DNA of 64,000 nucleotides from an uncultured Flavobacteriaceae bacterium (GTDB taxonomy: Bacteria; Bacteroidota; Bacteroidia; Flavobacteriales; Flavobacteriaceae), in contig CALHGE010000023.1 in NCBI GenBank assembly GCA_938029725.1, positions 1 through 64,000 on the forward strand, in the 5' to 3' direction. Positions 1-8,965 of this stretch are shown here, one piece after another (within the stretch, counting starts at the first letter, position 1; every line of letters begins with the position of its first letter). The position numbers were made by a program, and so were the translations under genes. Under the pieces are notes generated by a model. That model saw only the letters and a list, made by a program, of their open reading frames with translations, did no database searches and was not told where the DNA came from.

Positions 1-1754
1 CAGGTCAAGGTTTAGTGTATGAGGTTGTGCAAATGGCAAACCTAGATGGGTACAAAACAAACGGAACAATACATATAGTTGTAAATAACCAAATTGGATT
101 TACAACAAACTATTTAGATGCTAGGTCGTCTACATATTGTACAGATGTTGCTAAAGTAACTTTAAGTCCAGTGTTACACGTTAATGCAGATGATGCTGAG
201 GCTGTAGTGCACGCTTCTTTATTTGCGTTAGAATATAGAATGCGTTTTAATAGAGATGTCTTTTTAGATCTGCTAGGCTATCGGAAGTATGGTCATAACG
301 AAGGTGATGAGCCCCGCTTTACGCAGCCGAAATTATATAAGGCGATTTCAAAACATGCAAACCCGCGTGATATTTATGCAGCCAAATTAATGGCTGAAGG
401 TATTATTGATGATGGTTATGTGAAAGAATTGGAAAATCAATATAAAGCTTCTTTAGAAGAAGAATTAGAAGATTCAAGAAAAGAAGATAAAACAGTCATT
501 ACGCCATTTATGGCAGATGAATGGAAAGGCTTTGATGATGTGCGTGAATGGGAAATGATGGAAGCGGTTGACACCAAATTCAACAAGAAAAAATTAACTG
601 CGATAGCCAAGGTTATTACCGAGTTGCCTAAAGACAAGAAGTTTTTACGCAAGGTAGAGAAATTGGTAAACGATCGCAGAAAAATGTTCTTCGAAAGCGA
701 TAAGCTCGATTGGGCTATGGGCGAACTCTTGGCCTATGGAACTTTGTTGGAAGAAGGGTATGGAGTCCGTATTTCAGGACAGGATGTGGAGCGCGGAACA
801 TTCTCACACCGTCATGCAGTCATGAAAGTTGAAGAGAGTGAAGAGGAGGTGTTGTTATTAAATCATTTGTCTGATACTCAAGGAAACTTCCAAATTTATA
901 ACTCTCTTTTATCTGAATATGGCGTAGTCGGATTTGATTACGGCTATGCTATGGCTAGTCCGAACACTTTGACTATTTGGGAAGCTCAATTCGGAGATTT
1001 CAGCAATGGTGCTCAAATCATGATTGATCAATATATTTCGGCTGCTGAGGATAAATGGAAATTGCAAAACGGATTAGTAATGTTACTGCCTCATGGCTAC
1101 GAAGGTCAAGGTGCTGAGCATTCATCTGCTCGTATGGAAAGATATTTGCAGCTTTGTGCTAGAGATAATATGTATATCGCTGATTGTACTACCCCCGCGA
1201 ATTTGTTTCATTTATTGCGAAGGCAAATGAAAGCAAACTTCAGAAAGCCATTGATCGTGTTTACCCCTAAAAGTTTGCTCCGTCACCCGAAAGCAGTATC
1301 AACAGTTGATGAATTTGCGTCAGGTGGTTTTCAGGAAGTCATCGATGATGCATTGGCGAGTGTGAAACATGTAAAGACCTTGGTATTTTGTACAGGTAAA
1401 TTCTATTACGATTTACTATCGGCGAGGGAAGAGCACAAACGAGATGATGTTGCACTTGTTCGCGTGGAGCAATTGTTTCCGGTTCCGGCAAAGCAAATGA
1501 ATGCGGCAATTAAGAAATATAAAAATGTTGATGATATCGTTTGGGCACAAGAAGAGCCTAAAAATATGGGTGCTTGGAGTCATATGTTGATGCACTTTGA
1601 AGGTGCTAGAGATTTTAGAGTTGCCTCGAGACGTTTTTATGCTTCTCCAGCTGCAGGTAGTTCTGTGCGTTCTAAAAAACGGCATCAACAAGTAATTGAT
1701 TTTGTCTTTGATAAAACTAAGGACAATATGACCCGACCGACAACGAAAAAATAA
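1..1754 (+). CDS. sucA: 2-oxoglutarate dehydrogenase E1 component, C-terminal part (5' end outside window)
   Basis: Thiamine-diphosphate-dependent E1 subunit of the 2-oxoglutarate dehydrogenase complex, which decarboxylates 2-oxoglutarate in the TCA cycle. The reading frame is already open at base 3 and encodes GQGLVYEV followed by the NNQIGFTT segment, which matches the cofactor-binding part of SucA, so the gene starts upstream of the window. About 583 residues are visible of the roughly 930 usual for the family. Other recognisable pieces are HNEGDEP and the transketolase-like C-terminal region with [16 protein letters not shown] at base 15 is internal and not a start. sucB follows after 22 nt, consistent with a sucAB operon. 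The identification is firm; the missing N-terminus cannot be judged. Confidence 0.97.
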   Translation, partial: GQGLVYEVVQMANLDGYKTNGTIHIVVNNQIGFTTNYLDARSSTYCTDVAKVTLSPVLHVNADDAEAVVHASLFALEYRMRFNRDVFLDLLGYRKYGHNEGDEPRFTQPKLYKAISKHANPRDIYAAKLMAEGIIDDGYVKELENQYKASLEEELEDSRKEDKTVITPFMADEWKGFDDVREWEMMEAVDTKFNKKKLTAIAKVITELPKDKKFLRKVEKLVNDRRKMFFESDKLDWAMGELLAYGTLLEEGYGVRISGQDVERGTFSHRHAVMKVEESEEEVLLLNHLSDTQGNFQIYNSLLSEYGVVGFDYGYAMASPNTLTIWEAQFGDFSNGAQIMIDQYISAAEDKWKLQNGLVMLLPHGYEGQGAEHSSARMERYLQLCARDNMYIADCTTPANLFHLLRRQMKANFRKPLIVFTPKSLLRHPKAVSTVDEFASGGFQEVIDDALASVKHVKTLVFCTGKFYYDLLSAREEHKRDDVALVRVEQLFPVPAKQMNAAIKKYKNVDDIVWAQEEPKNMGAWSHMLMHFEGARDFRVASRRFYASPAAGSSVRSKKRHQQVIDFVFDKTKDNMTRPTTKK

Positions 1755-1776
1755 TAGAGCTAATTACAGAATAATT

Positions 1777-2991
1777 ATGATATTAGAAATGACAGTTCCC
1801 TCTCCTGGGGAATCAATAACCGAAGTTGAGATAGCAGAATGGCTAGTTGAAGATGGCGATTATGTGGAGAAAGATCAAGCGATTGCTGAAGTTGATTCAG
1901 ACAAGGCAACGCTCGAACTTCCCGCAGAACAAAGTGGAATCATAACACTGAAAGCTGAAGTAGGAGATGCCGTTCAAGTCGGAGCAGTAGTCTGCCTTAT
2001 CGATACTTCAGCAGCAAAACCAGTTGGTGGAGAAGCTGCGAAGATTGAAGAGAAAGAGGAAGCACCGAAAGCGGAGGTAAAGAAAGAAGATAAACCTGTT
2101 GTAAAAGAAAGTTATGCGACCGGAACAGCTTCGCCTGCTGCTAAGAAAATATTAAATGAGAAAGATATTGATGCTGGTTCTATTAAAGGAACGGGCAGAG
2201 ATGGAAGAATAACGAAAGACGATGCGGTAAATGCTGCTCCGTCTATGGGAACACCTAGCGGTGGAAGCAGAGGAGAATCACGTTCTAAGCTATCTATGTT
2301 GCGTAGAAAAGTTGCGGAACGTTTGGTGGCGGTGAAAAATGAAACCGCGATGTTGACTACTTTCAACGAAGTTGATATGTCTCCTATTTTTTCCTTGCGT
2401 AATGAGTACAAGGTGGCTTTTAAAGAAAAGCATGGTGTTGGTCTTGGTTTTATGTCTTTTTTCACGCTAGCAGTGGTTCGTGCATTGGAAATGTTTCCAT
2501 CTGTGAACTCTATGATTGACGGAAAAGAAATGTTGTCTTATGATTTCTGTGATATAAGTATTGCAGTATCTGGCCCAAAAGGTTTAATGGTTCCAGTAAT
2601 TCGAAATGCGGAGAACTTGACCTTTAGAGGGGTTGAGGCTGAGGTGAAACGTTTGGCTATTCGTGCACGTGAAGGTGAGATTACGGTTGATGAAATGACT
2701 GGTGGAACTTTTACTATTACAAATGGTGGTGTTTTCGGGTCTATGTTATCAACGCCAATTATCAACCCTCCTCAAAGTGCTATTCTTGGAATGCACAATA
2801 TTGTTGAAAGACCAATTGCAAAAGATGGCGCAGTTGTAATAGCACCAATTATGTATGTGGCCTTATCGTATGATCATAGAATTATTGATGGAAAAGAATC
2901 TGTTGGATTCTTGGTTGCTGTTAAAGAAGCCTTGGAAAACCCTGAAGAGTTATTGATGGGTAACAATGTCAATAAAGCTTTAGAGATGTAG
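1777..2991 (+). CDS. sucB: Dihydrolipoyllysine-residue succinyltransferase (2-oxoglutarate dehydrogenase E2)
   Basis: E2 core of the 2-oxoglutarate dehydrogenase complex; it passes the succinyl group from lipoyl-lysine to CoA. In the 404 residues the order is a lipoyl domain (about 1-76, with lipoylated Lys43 in DSDKATLE), a charged flexible linker rich in Glu, Lys and Ala (about 80-115), a peripheral subunit-binding domain (about 115-152, around SPAAKKIL and [12 protein letters not shown]), and the catalytic acyltransferase domain (about 175-404) with the active-site motif SYDHRIIDG (His367, Asp371). A single lipoyl domain is usual for SucB. It lies 22 nt downstream of sucA and ends at a strong hairpin terminator. 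E3 is not in the window. Confidence 0.96.
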   Translation: MILEMTVPSPGESITEVEIAEWLVEDGDYVEKDQAIAEVDSDKATLELPAEQSGIITLKAEVGDAVQVGAVVCLIDTSAAKPVGGEAAKIEEKEEAPKAEVKKEDKPVVKESYATGTASPAAKKILNEKDIDAGSIKGTGRDGRITKDDAVNAAPSMGTPSGGSRGESRSKLSMLRRKVAERLVAVKNETAMLTTFNEVDMSPIFSLRNEYKVAFKEKHGVGLGFMSFFTLAVVRALEMFPSVNSMIDGKEMLSYDFCDISIAVSGPKGLMVPVIRNAENLTFRGVEAEVKRLAIRAREGEITVDEMTGGTFTITNGGVFGSMLSTPIINPPQSAILGMHNIVERPIAKDGAVVIAPIMYVALSYDHRIIDGKESVGFLVAVKEALENPEELLMGNNVNKALEM

Positions 2992-3013
2992 TACATAATT
3001 TGCTCTGAAATAG

Positions 3014-3047
3014 AAAAGCGTGATAGGAAACTATCACGCTTTTTTTA
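3014..3047 (+). terminator. Intrinsic terminator after sucB, probably bidirectional
   Basis: A 13-bp perfect stem (3014-3026 with 3031-3043) with a GAAA tetraloop is followed by a T run. On the opposite strand the hairpin is also followed by a short T tract, so it can end the convergent peroxidase gene too. Confidence 0.85.
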
Positions 3048-3064
3048 TAAATCATTTTATAGTT

Positions 3065-4414
3065 TTAATCACAACCAATATCTGCTTTTGATGCTGCGTC
3101 AGCATTCGGAAAGCATTGGCCTGTAGGTAAGCTTTCTGGCACGTAACGATCTAAATTATTATCGTACAAACCATTTTCTACAAAAGCCGTTAACTGGCCA
3201 ATTTCTTCAGGAGTCAATTCTAATGGAGTAAATTGAGTGGATATTCGATTTTGAGGAACTTCGTTATTCTCGCTTACCGCATTATTTTTATATTCAATAA
3301 TCTCTCTAACGCTAGTGAAGCTTCCGCCGTGACCTAAGAAATTTAAATCTTTAAGGTTGTATAGTGTTGGAGTTTTGAACTTGTAATCATCTTCTGGGTT
3401 TTTGGTAAAACCGCCTCGTCCTTTTTTTGTTGCCTCATCCACAATTCCAAGCACATCAGCTCCAAGTAGATCATTCATTCCTAAGGCATGAAATTCCATT
3501 CCGTTCAAACCTGGTCCTGAGTGGCAAGAATAACATTTCGCTTTACCAAAGAATAATTGAGCCCCGATCTTCTCTTTGTCATTCATGGCGTCTTTTTGGC
3601 CCAATAGCCATTTTTGAAAAGGTGCTTCTGATGCAACAACAGTGCGCTCATAAGCCGCGATAGCTAATGCCGCTTGAAGTTTGGTGTATCGTTCATTCTC
3701 TGCAATATTTGGGTAAGCTTCATCGAAAAGTGTTTTGTAAGTTATGTTACTTCGAATCATCTCAGGGTCGCACTTTAAGCGGTGAACGTCTAAGCCAGCA
3801 ATAGCTTGCGTTTCAACACCTTCAAAGCCTAATGAATTCGTTTCTTTTGGGGTTCCTTGCGTCCATTCTCCTTCTGTACCCGCGTTTGTTTTAGTAGCTC
3901 CAAACTGGCCATTCCACAACATAACATCTTGATAAGCGACATTTAAAATACTTGGAGAACGAATAGGTTGAATATCAACGCTTGTTGCGTCATAAGTAGT
4001 TTTCATCTTGCGGGCTTCCCCAAAAAGTCCGAATCCTGTTCCGCCTTCGCCAATTCCTTGTTTCATTCCGCTTTGAAAGCCTGCTTTTGAATGATGGCAG
4101 CTTGCGCAAGAATAGGTATTCATGCTCTCACTTTTTTTAGGGCTCAATGCTAAGCCTGTTTCATGAAACAACAGTTTACCTAGGTCTATTTTAGCTTGGG
4201 TAATTGGATTTTTTGGATCTTGAGGAATTGATGCCTGCGAATTATCTCGCATTAATTGTAATGCACCTATAGCGCTGATATTGTTAATTTCGTTTTCCAG
4301 TGCAGTGCTTTCTAAATCGGTATCAATATAGGTGTCTCTATACTCAGTTGAACATGATGTAAAAAGGGCTAAGGATGCCAAAAGGGCGGTAAGATATAGG
4401 TGTTGATTTTTCAT
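3065..4414 (-). CDS. Dihaem cytochrome c peroxidase (MauG/CcpA family) lipoprotein
   Basis: Periplasm-facing dihaem c-type cytochrome of the bacterial cytochrome c peroxidase/MauG family; members reduce hydrogen peroxide or oxidise protein substrates. The 449-residue product has a lipoprotein signal with the lipobox ending at Cys21 (LFTSC), a first haem site C103-x-x-C106-H107 followed by a second His, and a second site C294-x-x-C297-H298. I chose the ATG at 4414 because it places a normal lipoprotein signal at the N-terminus; an in-frame ATG 29 codons upstream would bury it. The gene is monocistronic and convergent with sucB. The exact substrate cannot be read from sequence. Confidence 0.9.
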   Translation of the reverse strand: MKNQHLYLTALLASLALFTSCSTEYRDTYIDTDLESTALENEINNISAIGALQLMRDNSQASIPQDPKNPITQAKIDLGKLLFHETGLALSPKKSESMNTYSCASCHHSKAGFQSGMKQGIGEGGTGFGLFGEARKMKTTYDATSVDIQPIRSPSILNVAYQDVMLWNGQFGATKTNAGTEGEWTQGTPKETNSLGFEGVETQAIAGLDVHRLKCDPEMIRSNITYKTLFDEAYPNIAENERYTKLQAALAIAAYERTVVASEAPFQKWLLGQKDAMNDKEKIGAQLFFGKAKCYSCHSGPGLNGMEFHALGMNDLLGADVLGIVDEATKKGRGGFTKNPEDDYKFKTPTLYNLKDLNFLGHGGSFTSVREIIEYKNNAVSENNEVPQNRISTQFTPLELTPEEIGQLTAFVENGLYDNNLDRYVPESLPTGQCFPNADAASKADIGCD

Positions 4415-4526
4415 TGGGGTTTGATTTGTCAACAAAGAGAAGAAAACCATATAAGTACACCTTACTTCTTCGCTGTAAAAGGAAAAAAATTCGATAAACA
4501 ATTGATTTTTTGAATTAGGACTTATT

Positions 4527-4973
4527 TTATTCTCTTTGTTTTAGATATACAGAACGTTTATCGTAATCAATAATTGCCTTTCCTTTTTTGAGAATGTCGG
4601 CGCCGATAATTCCGTCAACAGGTGCTACGTTGTGAGCGGTGAGCGCCTGATTTACATGAACGAGGTCGAATAGGACGATTTTAAGTTTGTTTCTTTTCCA
4701 ATCGCCAATTTCAATATGATTTTTTGTAGAAATTAAAGTGTCCATATTTGTGGCCCCAGCACCGGCGGCTTTAATTTTAGATTCTTTTGAGGTGAGGTTG
4801 AAGAATTCTAATTTGTCAAATCCAAGACATGTATTTGATGCCCCAGTATCTAAAATAAACCTTCCGCTTATACCATTAATTTTAGCGGCAATTTCGAAAT
4901 GATTAGTAGCTGTAAGTACCAAAGAAGCTTTCGTGTAGTTTTTTTTAAGAAGAAACCTTTTCAAACTTGCCAT
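4527..4973 (-). CDS. Retropepsin-like aspartic protease (clan AA)
   Basis: Small single-domain aspartyl protease-like protein of 148 residues. The catalytic motif DTGAS (Asp42-Thr-Gly) is clear, and near the C-terminus there is the matching hydrophobic-Gly motif GIIGADIL, so one monomer carries one half-site and would act as a dimer, as in retropepsins. There is no signal peptide or membrane segment, suggesting a cytoplasmic protein. The start at 4973 is preferred over an ATG 21 codons upstream because a TATCTTTG promoter element (4988-4995, minus) lies just ahead of it, and the longer form would overlap tatD. The gene is divergent from tatD with 38 nt between starts. The substrate is unknown. 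Confidence 0.8.
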   Translation of the reverse strand: MASLKRFLLKKNYTKASLVLTATNHFEIAAKINGISGRFILDTGASNTCLGFDKLEFFNLTSKESKIKAAGAGATNMDTLISTKNHIEIGDWKRNKLKIVLFDLVHVNQALTAHNVAPVDGIIGADILKKGKAIIDYDKRSVYLKQRE

Positions 4974-4987
4974 GAATTCGTTTTCTG

Positions 4988-4995
4988 CAAAGATA
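4988..4995 (-). promoter_or_regulatory. -7 promoter element of the retropepsin-like gene
   Basis: On the minus strand this reads TATCTTTG, a full match to the Bacteroidota TAnnTTTG element, ending 14 nt before the ATG. No clear -33 TTG was found at the right distance. Confidence 0.4.
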
Positions 4996-4999
4996 AGTC

Positions 5000-5007
5000 T
5001 ATTTTTA
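5000..5007 (+). promoter_or_regulatory. Possible -7 element of tatD, implying a leaderless transcript
   Basis: TATTTTTA matches TAnnTTTG at all but the last base and lies only 4 nt before the tatD ATG. If used, transcription would begin at about the start codon. Confidence 0.25.
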
Positions 5008-5011
5008 CGCG

Positions 5012-5779
5012 ATGATTTTGACTGATACCCATACACATTTATACAGTGAGGCCTTTGATGAGGATAGAGAGCAGGTAATTAAAAATGCCATTGATAAAGG
5101 CATAGAGCGCTTTTTTATTCCTGCTATCGATTCTACCTATACACAAGCAATGTTTGATTTAAAAAATACTTATCCGGAACACATGTTTTTGATGATGGGC
5201 TTGCACCCCACCCATGTGAAAGAAAATTATTTAGAAGAGTTGAATCATGTGGTGGAAATGTTGCAGGAACATCAGTTTTATGCGGTTGGTGAAATCGGAA
5301 TAGATTTGTACTGGGATACATCTTTCGTAAAACAACAGCAGGAGGCATTTCGTTTTCAGATACGTTTGGCAAAACAATATAAGTTGCCTATTGTAATTCA
5401 TTGCAGAGATGCATTTGATGAAATTTTTGAAATTTTAGAAACAGAAAAAGGAGATAGTCTCTTTGGTATTTTTCATTGCTTCACCGGAACATTAGAACAA
5501 GCGAGGCAGGCGATATCATATAATATGAAGCTCGGTATTGGTGGCGTGTCAACATTTAAGAACGGAAAGATAGACACCTTTTTAAATCAAATCGATTTAA
5601 AAGACATTGTCTTGGAGACTGATTCGCCTTATCTCGCTCCAGTCCCTTTTAGAGGAAAACGAAACGAAAGTTCTTACCTTATTAAAGTAGCAGAGAAGCT
5701 TGAAGCAATTTATGGAGTCGATATCGAAAAAATAGCGGCAGTAACAACAGCAAATTCCAAAGCTGTTTTTGGTATATAA
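5012..5779 (+). CDS. tatD: TatD family metal-dependent hydrolase (DNase)
   Basis: TIM-barrel metallohydrolase of the TatD family, whose members are 3'-5' DNA exonucleases or repair nucleases in the cytoplasm. The 255 residues are the usual length. Metal-binding and catalytic motifs are complete: DTHTHL (His7, His9), GLHPTH (His65), GEIGID (Glu94), VIHCRD (His130), FHCFTG (His155) and LETDSPYLAP near 205. The start is the only ATG ahead of the first metal motif. The asparaginase gene follows after 15 nt on the same strand, so the two are probably co-transcribed. The family is certain; the precise in vivo substrate is not. Confidence 0.92.
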   Translation: MILTDTHTHLYSEAFDEDREQVIKNAIDKGIERFFIPAIDSTYTQAMFDLKNTYPEHMFLMMGLHPTHVKENYLEELNHVVEMLQEHQFYAVGEIGIDLYWDTSFVKQQQEAFRFQIRLAKQYKLPIVIHCRDAFDEIFEILETEKGDSLFGIFHCFTGTLEQARQAISYNMKLGIGGVSTFKNGKIDTFLNQIDLKDIVLETDSPYLAPVPFRGKRNESSYLIKVAEKLEAIYGVDIEKIAAVTTANSKAVFGI

Positions 5780-5794
5780 CTAAGGAATACTTGA

Positions 5795-6823
5795 ATGGAT
5801 AAAAAGACAAATATCTTGTTGATATATACCGGAGGTACAATCGGTATGGTAAAAGATTATGATTCAGGAGTCTTAAAAGCGTTTAATTTTAAAAAGCTTT
5901 TAAAGAATATTCCTGAACTCGCACAATTAGATTGTCATATTGATTCTATTTCTTTTGATGAGCCCATAGATTCTTCAAATATTGATACATCGCATTGGAT
6001 TGAAATTGCAGCGATCATCGAAGCGCATTATGAAAGTCATGACGGTTTTGTGGTGCTTCATGGAAGTGATACGATGAGTTATTCAGCTTCCGCTTTAAGT
6101 TATATGTTGGAGAACTTGAGGAAGCCTGTAATTTTTACGGGCTCGCAATTGCCTATTGGTGATTTACGAACTGATGCTAAAGAAAATTTAATTACATCGA
6201 TACAGATTGCGGCCCTACAAGAGCGCGGAAAGGCAGTTATTCAAGAAGTGGGGCTGTACTTTGAGTATAAATTGTACCGTGCGAATCGAACTACTAAGAT
6301 AAATGCGGAGCATTTTGAAGCATTTGCTTCTTTGAATTATCCGCCTTTGGTAGAATCAGGAGTACATTTAAAGGTGTATTACGAAAATTTATTACCAAAG
6401 AAAAGAGTGAAAAAATTATTTGTGCACAAAGTGCTGGATAATAATGTTGCTATTTTAAAGCTTTTTCCAGGTTTCAATGAGCGCCTTTTAAAAAGTATTC
6501 TTGAAACTGAGAATTTAAAAGCTTTGGTTTTGGAAACATATGGAGCAGGAAATGCTCCAACCGAAAGTTGGTTAATGGATAATTTAAAGAAAGCTGTTAA
6601 AAATGGCTTACATATTGTGAACGTTACGCAATGTTCTGGAGGTAGTGTTATCATGGGTCAGTACGAAACTAGTGAGCAGTTAAAAAAAATACAACTTATT
6701 AGCGGTAAAGACATTACGACAGAAGCGGCAATTACTAAACTCATGTATCTTTTAGGAAGCAAAGTTTCAACTGCCTCTTTTAAAACCGTATTTGAAACTT
6801 CTTTGCGTGGAGAAATGAATTAA
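5795..6823 (+). CDS. ansA: Type I (cytoplasmic) L-asparaginase
   Basis: Hydrolyses L-asparagine to aspartate and ammonia in the cytosol. The 342-residue product has no signal peptide, which with the sequence favours the type I enzyme. The first active-site motif is YTGGTIGM (Thr12 and Thr15) and the second is HGSDTMSYSA near residue 90, both conserved in bacterial asparaginases. It is 15 nt downstream of tatD. A second, unrelated amidohydrolase acting on asparagine-type bonds is encoded at 31705-32700. Confidence 0.92.
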   Translation: MDKKTNILLIYTGGTIGMVKDYDSGVLKAFNFKKLLKNIPELAQLDCHIDSISFDEPIDSSNIDTSHWIEIAAIIEAHYESHDGFVVLHGSDTMSYSASALSYMLENLRKPVIFTGSQLPIGDLRTDAKENLITSIQIAALQERGKAVIQEVGLYFEYKLYRANRTTKINAEHFEAFASLNYPPLVESGVHLKVYYENLLPKKRVKKLFVHKVLDNNVAILKLFPGFNERLLKSILETENLKALVLETYGAGNAPTESWLMDNLKKAVKNGLHIVNVTQCSGGSVIMGQYETSEQLKKIQLISGKDITTEAAITKLMYLLGSKVSTASFKTVFETSLRGEMN

Positions 6824-6890
6824 AAATACGTGTTATAATTTCTTTAACTAGTATTTTTTTTGTTATTTGCTCCACCTTAAAGGCTGAATT

Positions 6891-6978
6891 AGAGAGGTGG
6901 CCGAGTGGTCGAAGGCGCACGCCTGGAAAGTGTGTATACACCAAAAGTGTATCGAGGGTTCGAATCCCTTCCTCTCTG
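6891..6978 (+). tRNA. tRNA-Ser(GGA)
   Basis: An 88-nt cloverleaf with a perfect 7-bp acceptor stem (6891-6897 with 6971-6977), discriminator G at 6978, a class II long variable arm (6936-6941 with 6947-6952) and a TTCGAAT T-loop. The anticodon is GGA at 6925-6927, reading UCC and UCU. CCA is not encoded. I saw no convincing promoter directly upstream. Confidence 0.95.
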
Positions 6979-7062
6979 CTTTGAAGTTTTACTTTTATTA
7001 TTGCTATTTTTTTTTATCTTTAACCCAATTGATTAACTAACTAAATTTTAAGTTTGAAAGAA

Positions 7063-7854
7063 ATGAAAAGATTATTCTCTATCCTAGCACTGGCTGGGTT
7101 GTTTGTATTAAGTACAAATACAGTAAATGCAAAAGCGACTACTGCAACAGTAGTTTCTAATTTGTCAACCACAGTAGCTGCTACAGCTGTAATGCTTCAA
7201 GATGAAGCTCCTGCAGCCGCCGATAGGAGTTTTACGCAAGTTCTAAAGGAAATGTACATCAAAGGTGGGGCTGGTTTTATGAGCTTCGTATTGATATGTT
7301 TGATTTTAGGTTTAGCAGTGGCTATCGAAAGAATCATTTATTTAAATCTTGCAACAACAAATACAGGTAAACTAAAGCAAGAAGTAGAAGACGCGTTAGC
7401 ATCTGGTGGTGTTGAAGCAGCAAAGGAAGTTTGTAGAAATACAAAAGGTCCTGTTGCATCTATCTACTACCAAGGTTTGGATAGAGCTGGTGAGAGTGTT
7501 GAAGCGGCTGAGAAAGCTGTTGTTTCTTACGGAGGTGTTCAAATGGGTCAACTAGAGAAGAACGTTTCTTGGTTATCTTTATTCATCGCTATTGCACCAA
7601 TGCTTGGTTTCATGGGTACGGTAATTGGTATGATTCAAGCCTTCGAAAAAATTGCAGCAGTTGGTAACTTAAGTGCTTCATTGATTGCAGGTGATATTCA
7701 GGTGGCTCTTTTAACGACGGTATTCGGACTTATTACAGCAATTATTCTTCAAATTTTTTATAATTACATCATCGCTAAGATTGATAGTATTGTAAATGAT
7801 ATGGAAGACTCTTCAATCTCTTTGATTGATATGTTGGTAGATCACAAAAAATAA
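7063..7854 (+). CDS. exbB: MotA/TolQ/ExbB proton channel family protein
   Basis: Inner-membrane proton-channel subunit of an ExbB-ExbD type motor that uses the proton motive force to drive outer-membrane transport through TonB-like partners. The 263 residues start with a long signal-like N-terminal segment (1-23), then three membrane helices at about 71-93, 170-192 and 213-236. The last two carry the small-residue-rich core typical of the family (APMLGFMGTVIGMI). I chose the ATG at 7063; a TTG three codons earlier is a poorer start. It is followed by a small membrane protein and two exbD genes, so this is an energisation operon. The N-terminal extension is common in Bacteroidota homologues. 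Confidence 0.92.
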   Translation: MKRLFSILALAGLFVLSTNTVNAKATTATVVSNLSTTVAATAVMLQDEAPAAADRSFTQVLKEMYIKGGAGFMSFVLICLILGLAVAIERIIYLNLATTNTGKLKQEVEDALASGGVEAAKEVCRNTKGPVASIYYQGLDRAGESVEAAEKAVVSYGGVQMGQLEKNVSWLSLFIAIAPMLGFMGTVIGMIQAFEKIAAVGNLSASLIAGDIQVALLTTVFGLITAIILQIFYNYIIAKIDSIVNDMEDSSISLIDMLVDHKK

Positions 7855-7879
7855 TTGTCCAACCTAATACCAAAGTATA

Positions 7880-8326
7880 ATGTATAAAATTGTAAAAATT
7901 GCTTTGATAGCTGTCAGCGTAATTGGCTTTGTATTATTGTTTATGATGCCAAATTCTGATATGCCGACGGGAGAACAAATGGATAGTGGTTCGATAGATG
8001 CGATGCATTGGTTGGCGTATATACTACTAGCAGTGGCAGTAATAGCGACAGTCGTTTTCGGATTGAAAAACATGATTTCTACTCCGGGTGGACTCAAAAA
8101 ATCTTTAATGGGTGTAGGAGGACTTTTAGTTCTTCTTGCTATAGCTTACGGCCTCGCAAGTGGAACGGATGTTAGTGTTGAAGACATGAAAAGAGTGAAT
8201 AACATCGAAACTACGGAAGGTATAGTTAAAAGTGTAGGTGCAGGCATAAACATGTTTGGTCTCTTACTTTTGGTAGCAGTTGGTGTTATCGGATGGGGAG
8301 CAGTTAAAAACGCAACAAGTAAATAA
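7880..8326 (+). CDS. Four-helix membrane protein encoded between exbB and exbD
   Basis: I do not recognise a named family. The 148-residue product has four hydrophobic segments at about 5-22, 43-61, 75-93 and 121-141, with two extramembrane stretches: a short acidic loop (about 24-42) and a loop of about 27 residues between helices 3 and 4. It sits 25 nt after exbB and only 6 nt before the first exbD, so translation is probably coupled. The position suggests an accessory or assembly subunit of the ExbB-ExbD complex; that is an inference from gene order only. Confidence 0.85.
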   Translation: MYKIVKIALIAVSVIGFVLLFMMPNSDMPTGEQMDSGSIDAMHWLAYILLAVAVIATVVFGLKNMISTPGGLKKSLMGVGGLLVLLAIAYGLASGTDVSVEDMKRVNNIETTEGIVKSVGAGINMFGLLLLVAVGVIGWGAVKNATSK

Positions 8327-8332
8327 GAAACT

Positions 8333-8941
8333 ATGGCTAGAAGAGGAGGAGCACCAGAAGTAAGCGCCGGTTCTATGGCAGACATAGCATTCTTGCTACT
8401 TATCTTTTTCTTGGTAACTACTACCATTGAAACAGATGCAGGATTAGATCGTATGTTGCCACCAATTGAACCGCCTGATACCGATGTTGTCATTAAGGAA
8501 AAGAATATCTTTCAGGTGAACATCAACAAAAGTGGACAGTTATTGGCCGATGATAATTTGATTGATCTCAAAGATTTGAGAGCTAAAGCGATGGATTTTT
8601 TAGATAATAATGGTGATAAGTCATGTGCTTATTGCAAGGGTAAGAGTAACCCTGATTCATCTGATAATCCTGATAAAGCGATTATATCTTTGAAGAACGA
8701 TCGAGAGACAAAGTACAGTACCTATATTACGGTTCAGAATGAATTAGTAGGAGCTTACAATGATTTGCGTAATAGAGAATCAATGCGGTTGTTCAAACGA
8801 CCTTTTGTGCAACTAGAGGCAGATTATCTTAATCCAGAAACTGACAGCGATGTCAAGGATGAATTAAAGGAGAAGGTTCAAAGAATTCAAAAGCTTTTTC
8901 CTCAAAAATTGTCGGAAGCAGAAACGTCTTCATCAAATTAA
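8333..8941 (+). CDS. exbD: ExbD/TolR family protein, type A, copy 1
   Basis: Single-span ExbD/TolR subunit. Residues 15-30 form the membrane helix beginning SMADIAFLLLIFF; Asp17 is the proton-carrying aspartate essential in the family. At 202 residues it is longer than a typical ExbD of about 140. The extra periplasmic region (about 90-165) contains a CAYC motif (Cys98, Cys101) followed by SSDNPD and a helical, charged C-terminus. The second copy at 10439-11053 has the same N-terminus and the same CAYC and SSDNPD elements. The gene is in an operon with exbB upstream and a second ExbD type 24 nt downstream. Confidence 0.92.
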   Translation: MARRGGAPEVSAGSMADIAFLLLIFFLVTTTIETDAGLDRMLPPIEPPDTDVVIKEKNIFQVNINKSGQLLADDNLIDLKDLRAKAMDFLDNNGDKSCAYCKGKSNPDSSDNPDKAIISLKNDRETKYSTYITVQNELVGAYNDLRNRESMRLFKRPFVQLEADYLNPETDSDVKDELKEKVQRIQKLFPQKLSEAETSSSN

Positions 8942-8965
8942 TTAGAAGCTTAAAAAAGAATAGAT

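Noticed and set aside
7054-7062. TTG start three codons upstream of the chosen exbB ATG.
   Set aside because: The ATG at 7063 starts a normal signal-like segment and is the more common start codon.
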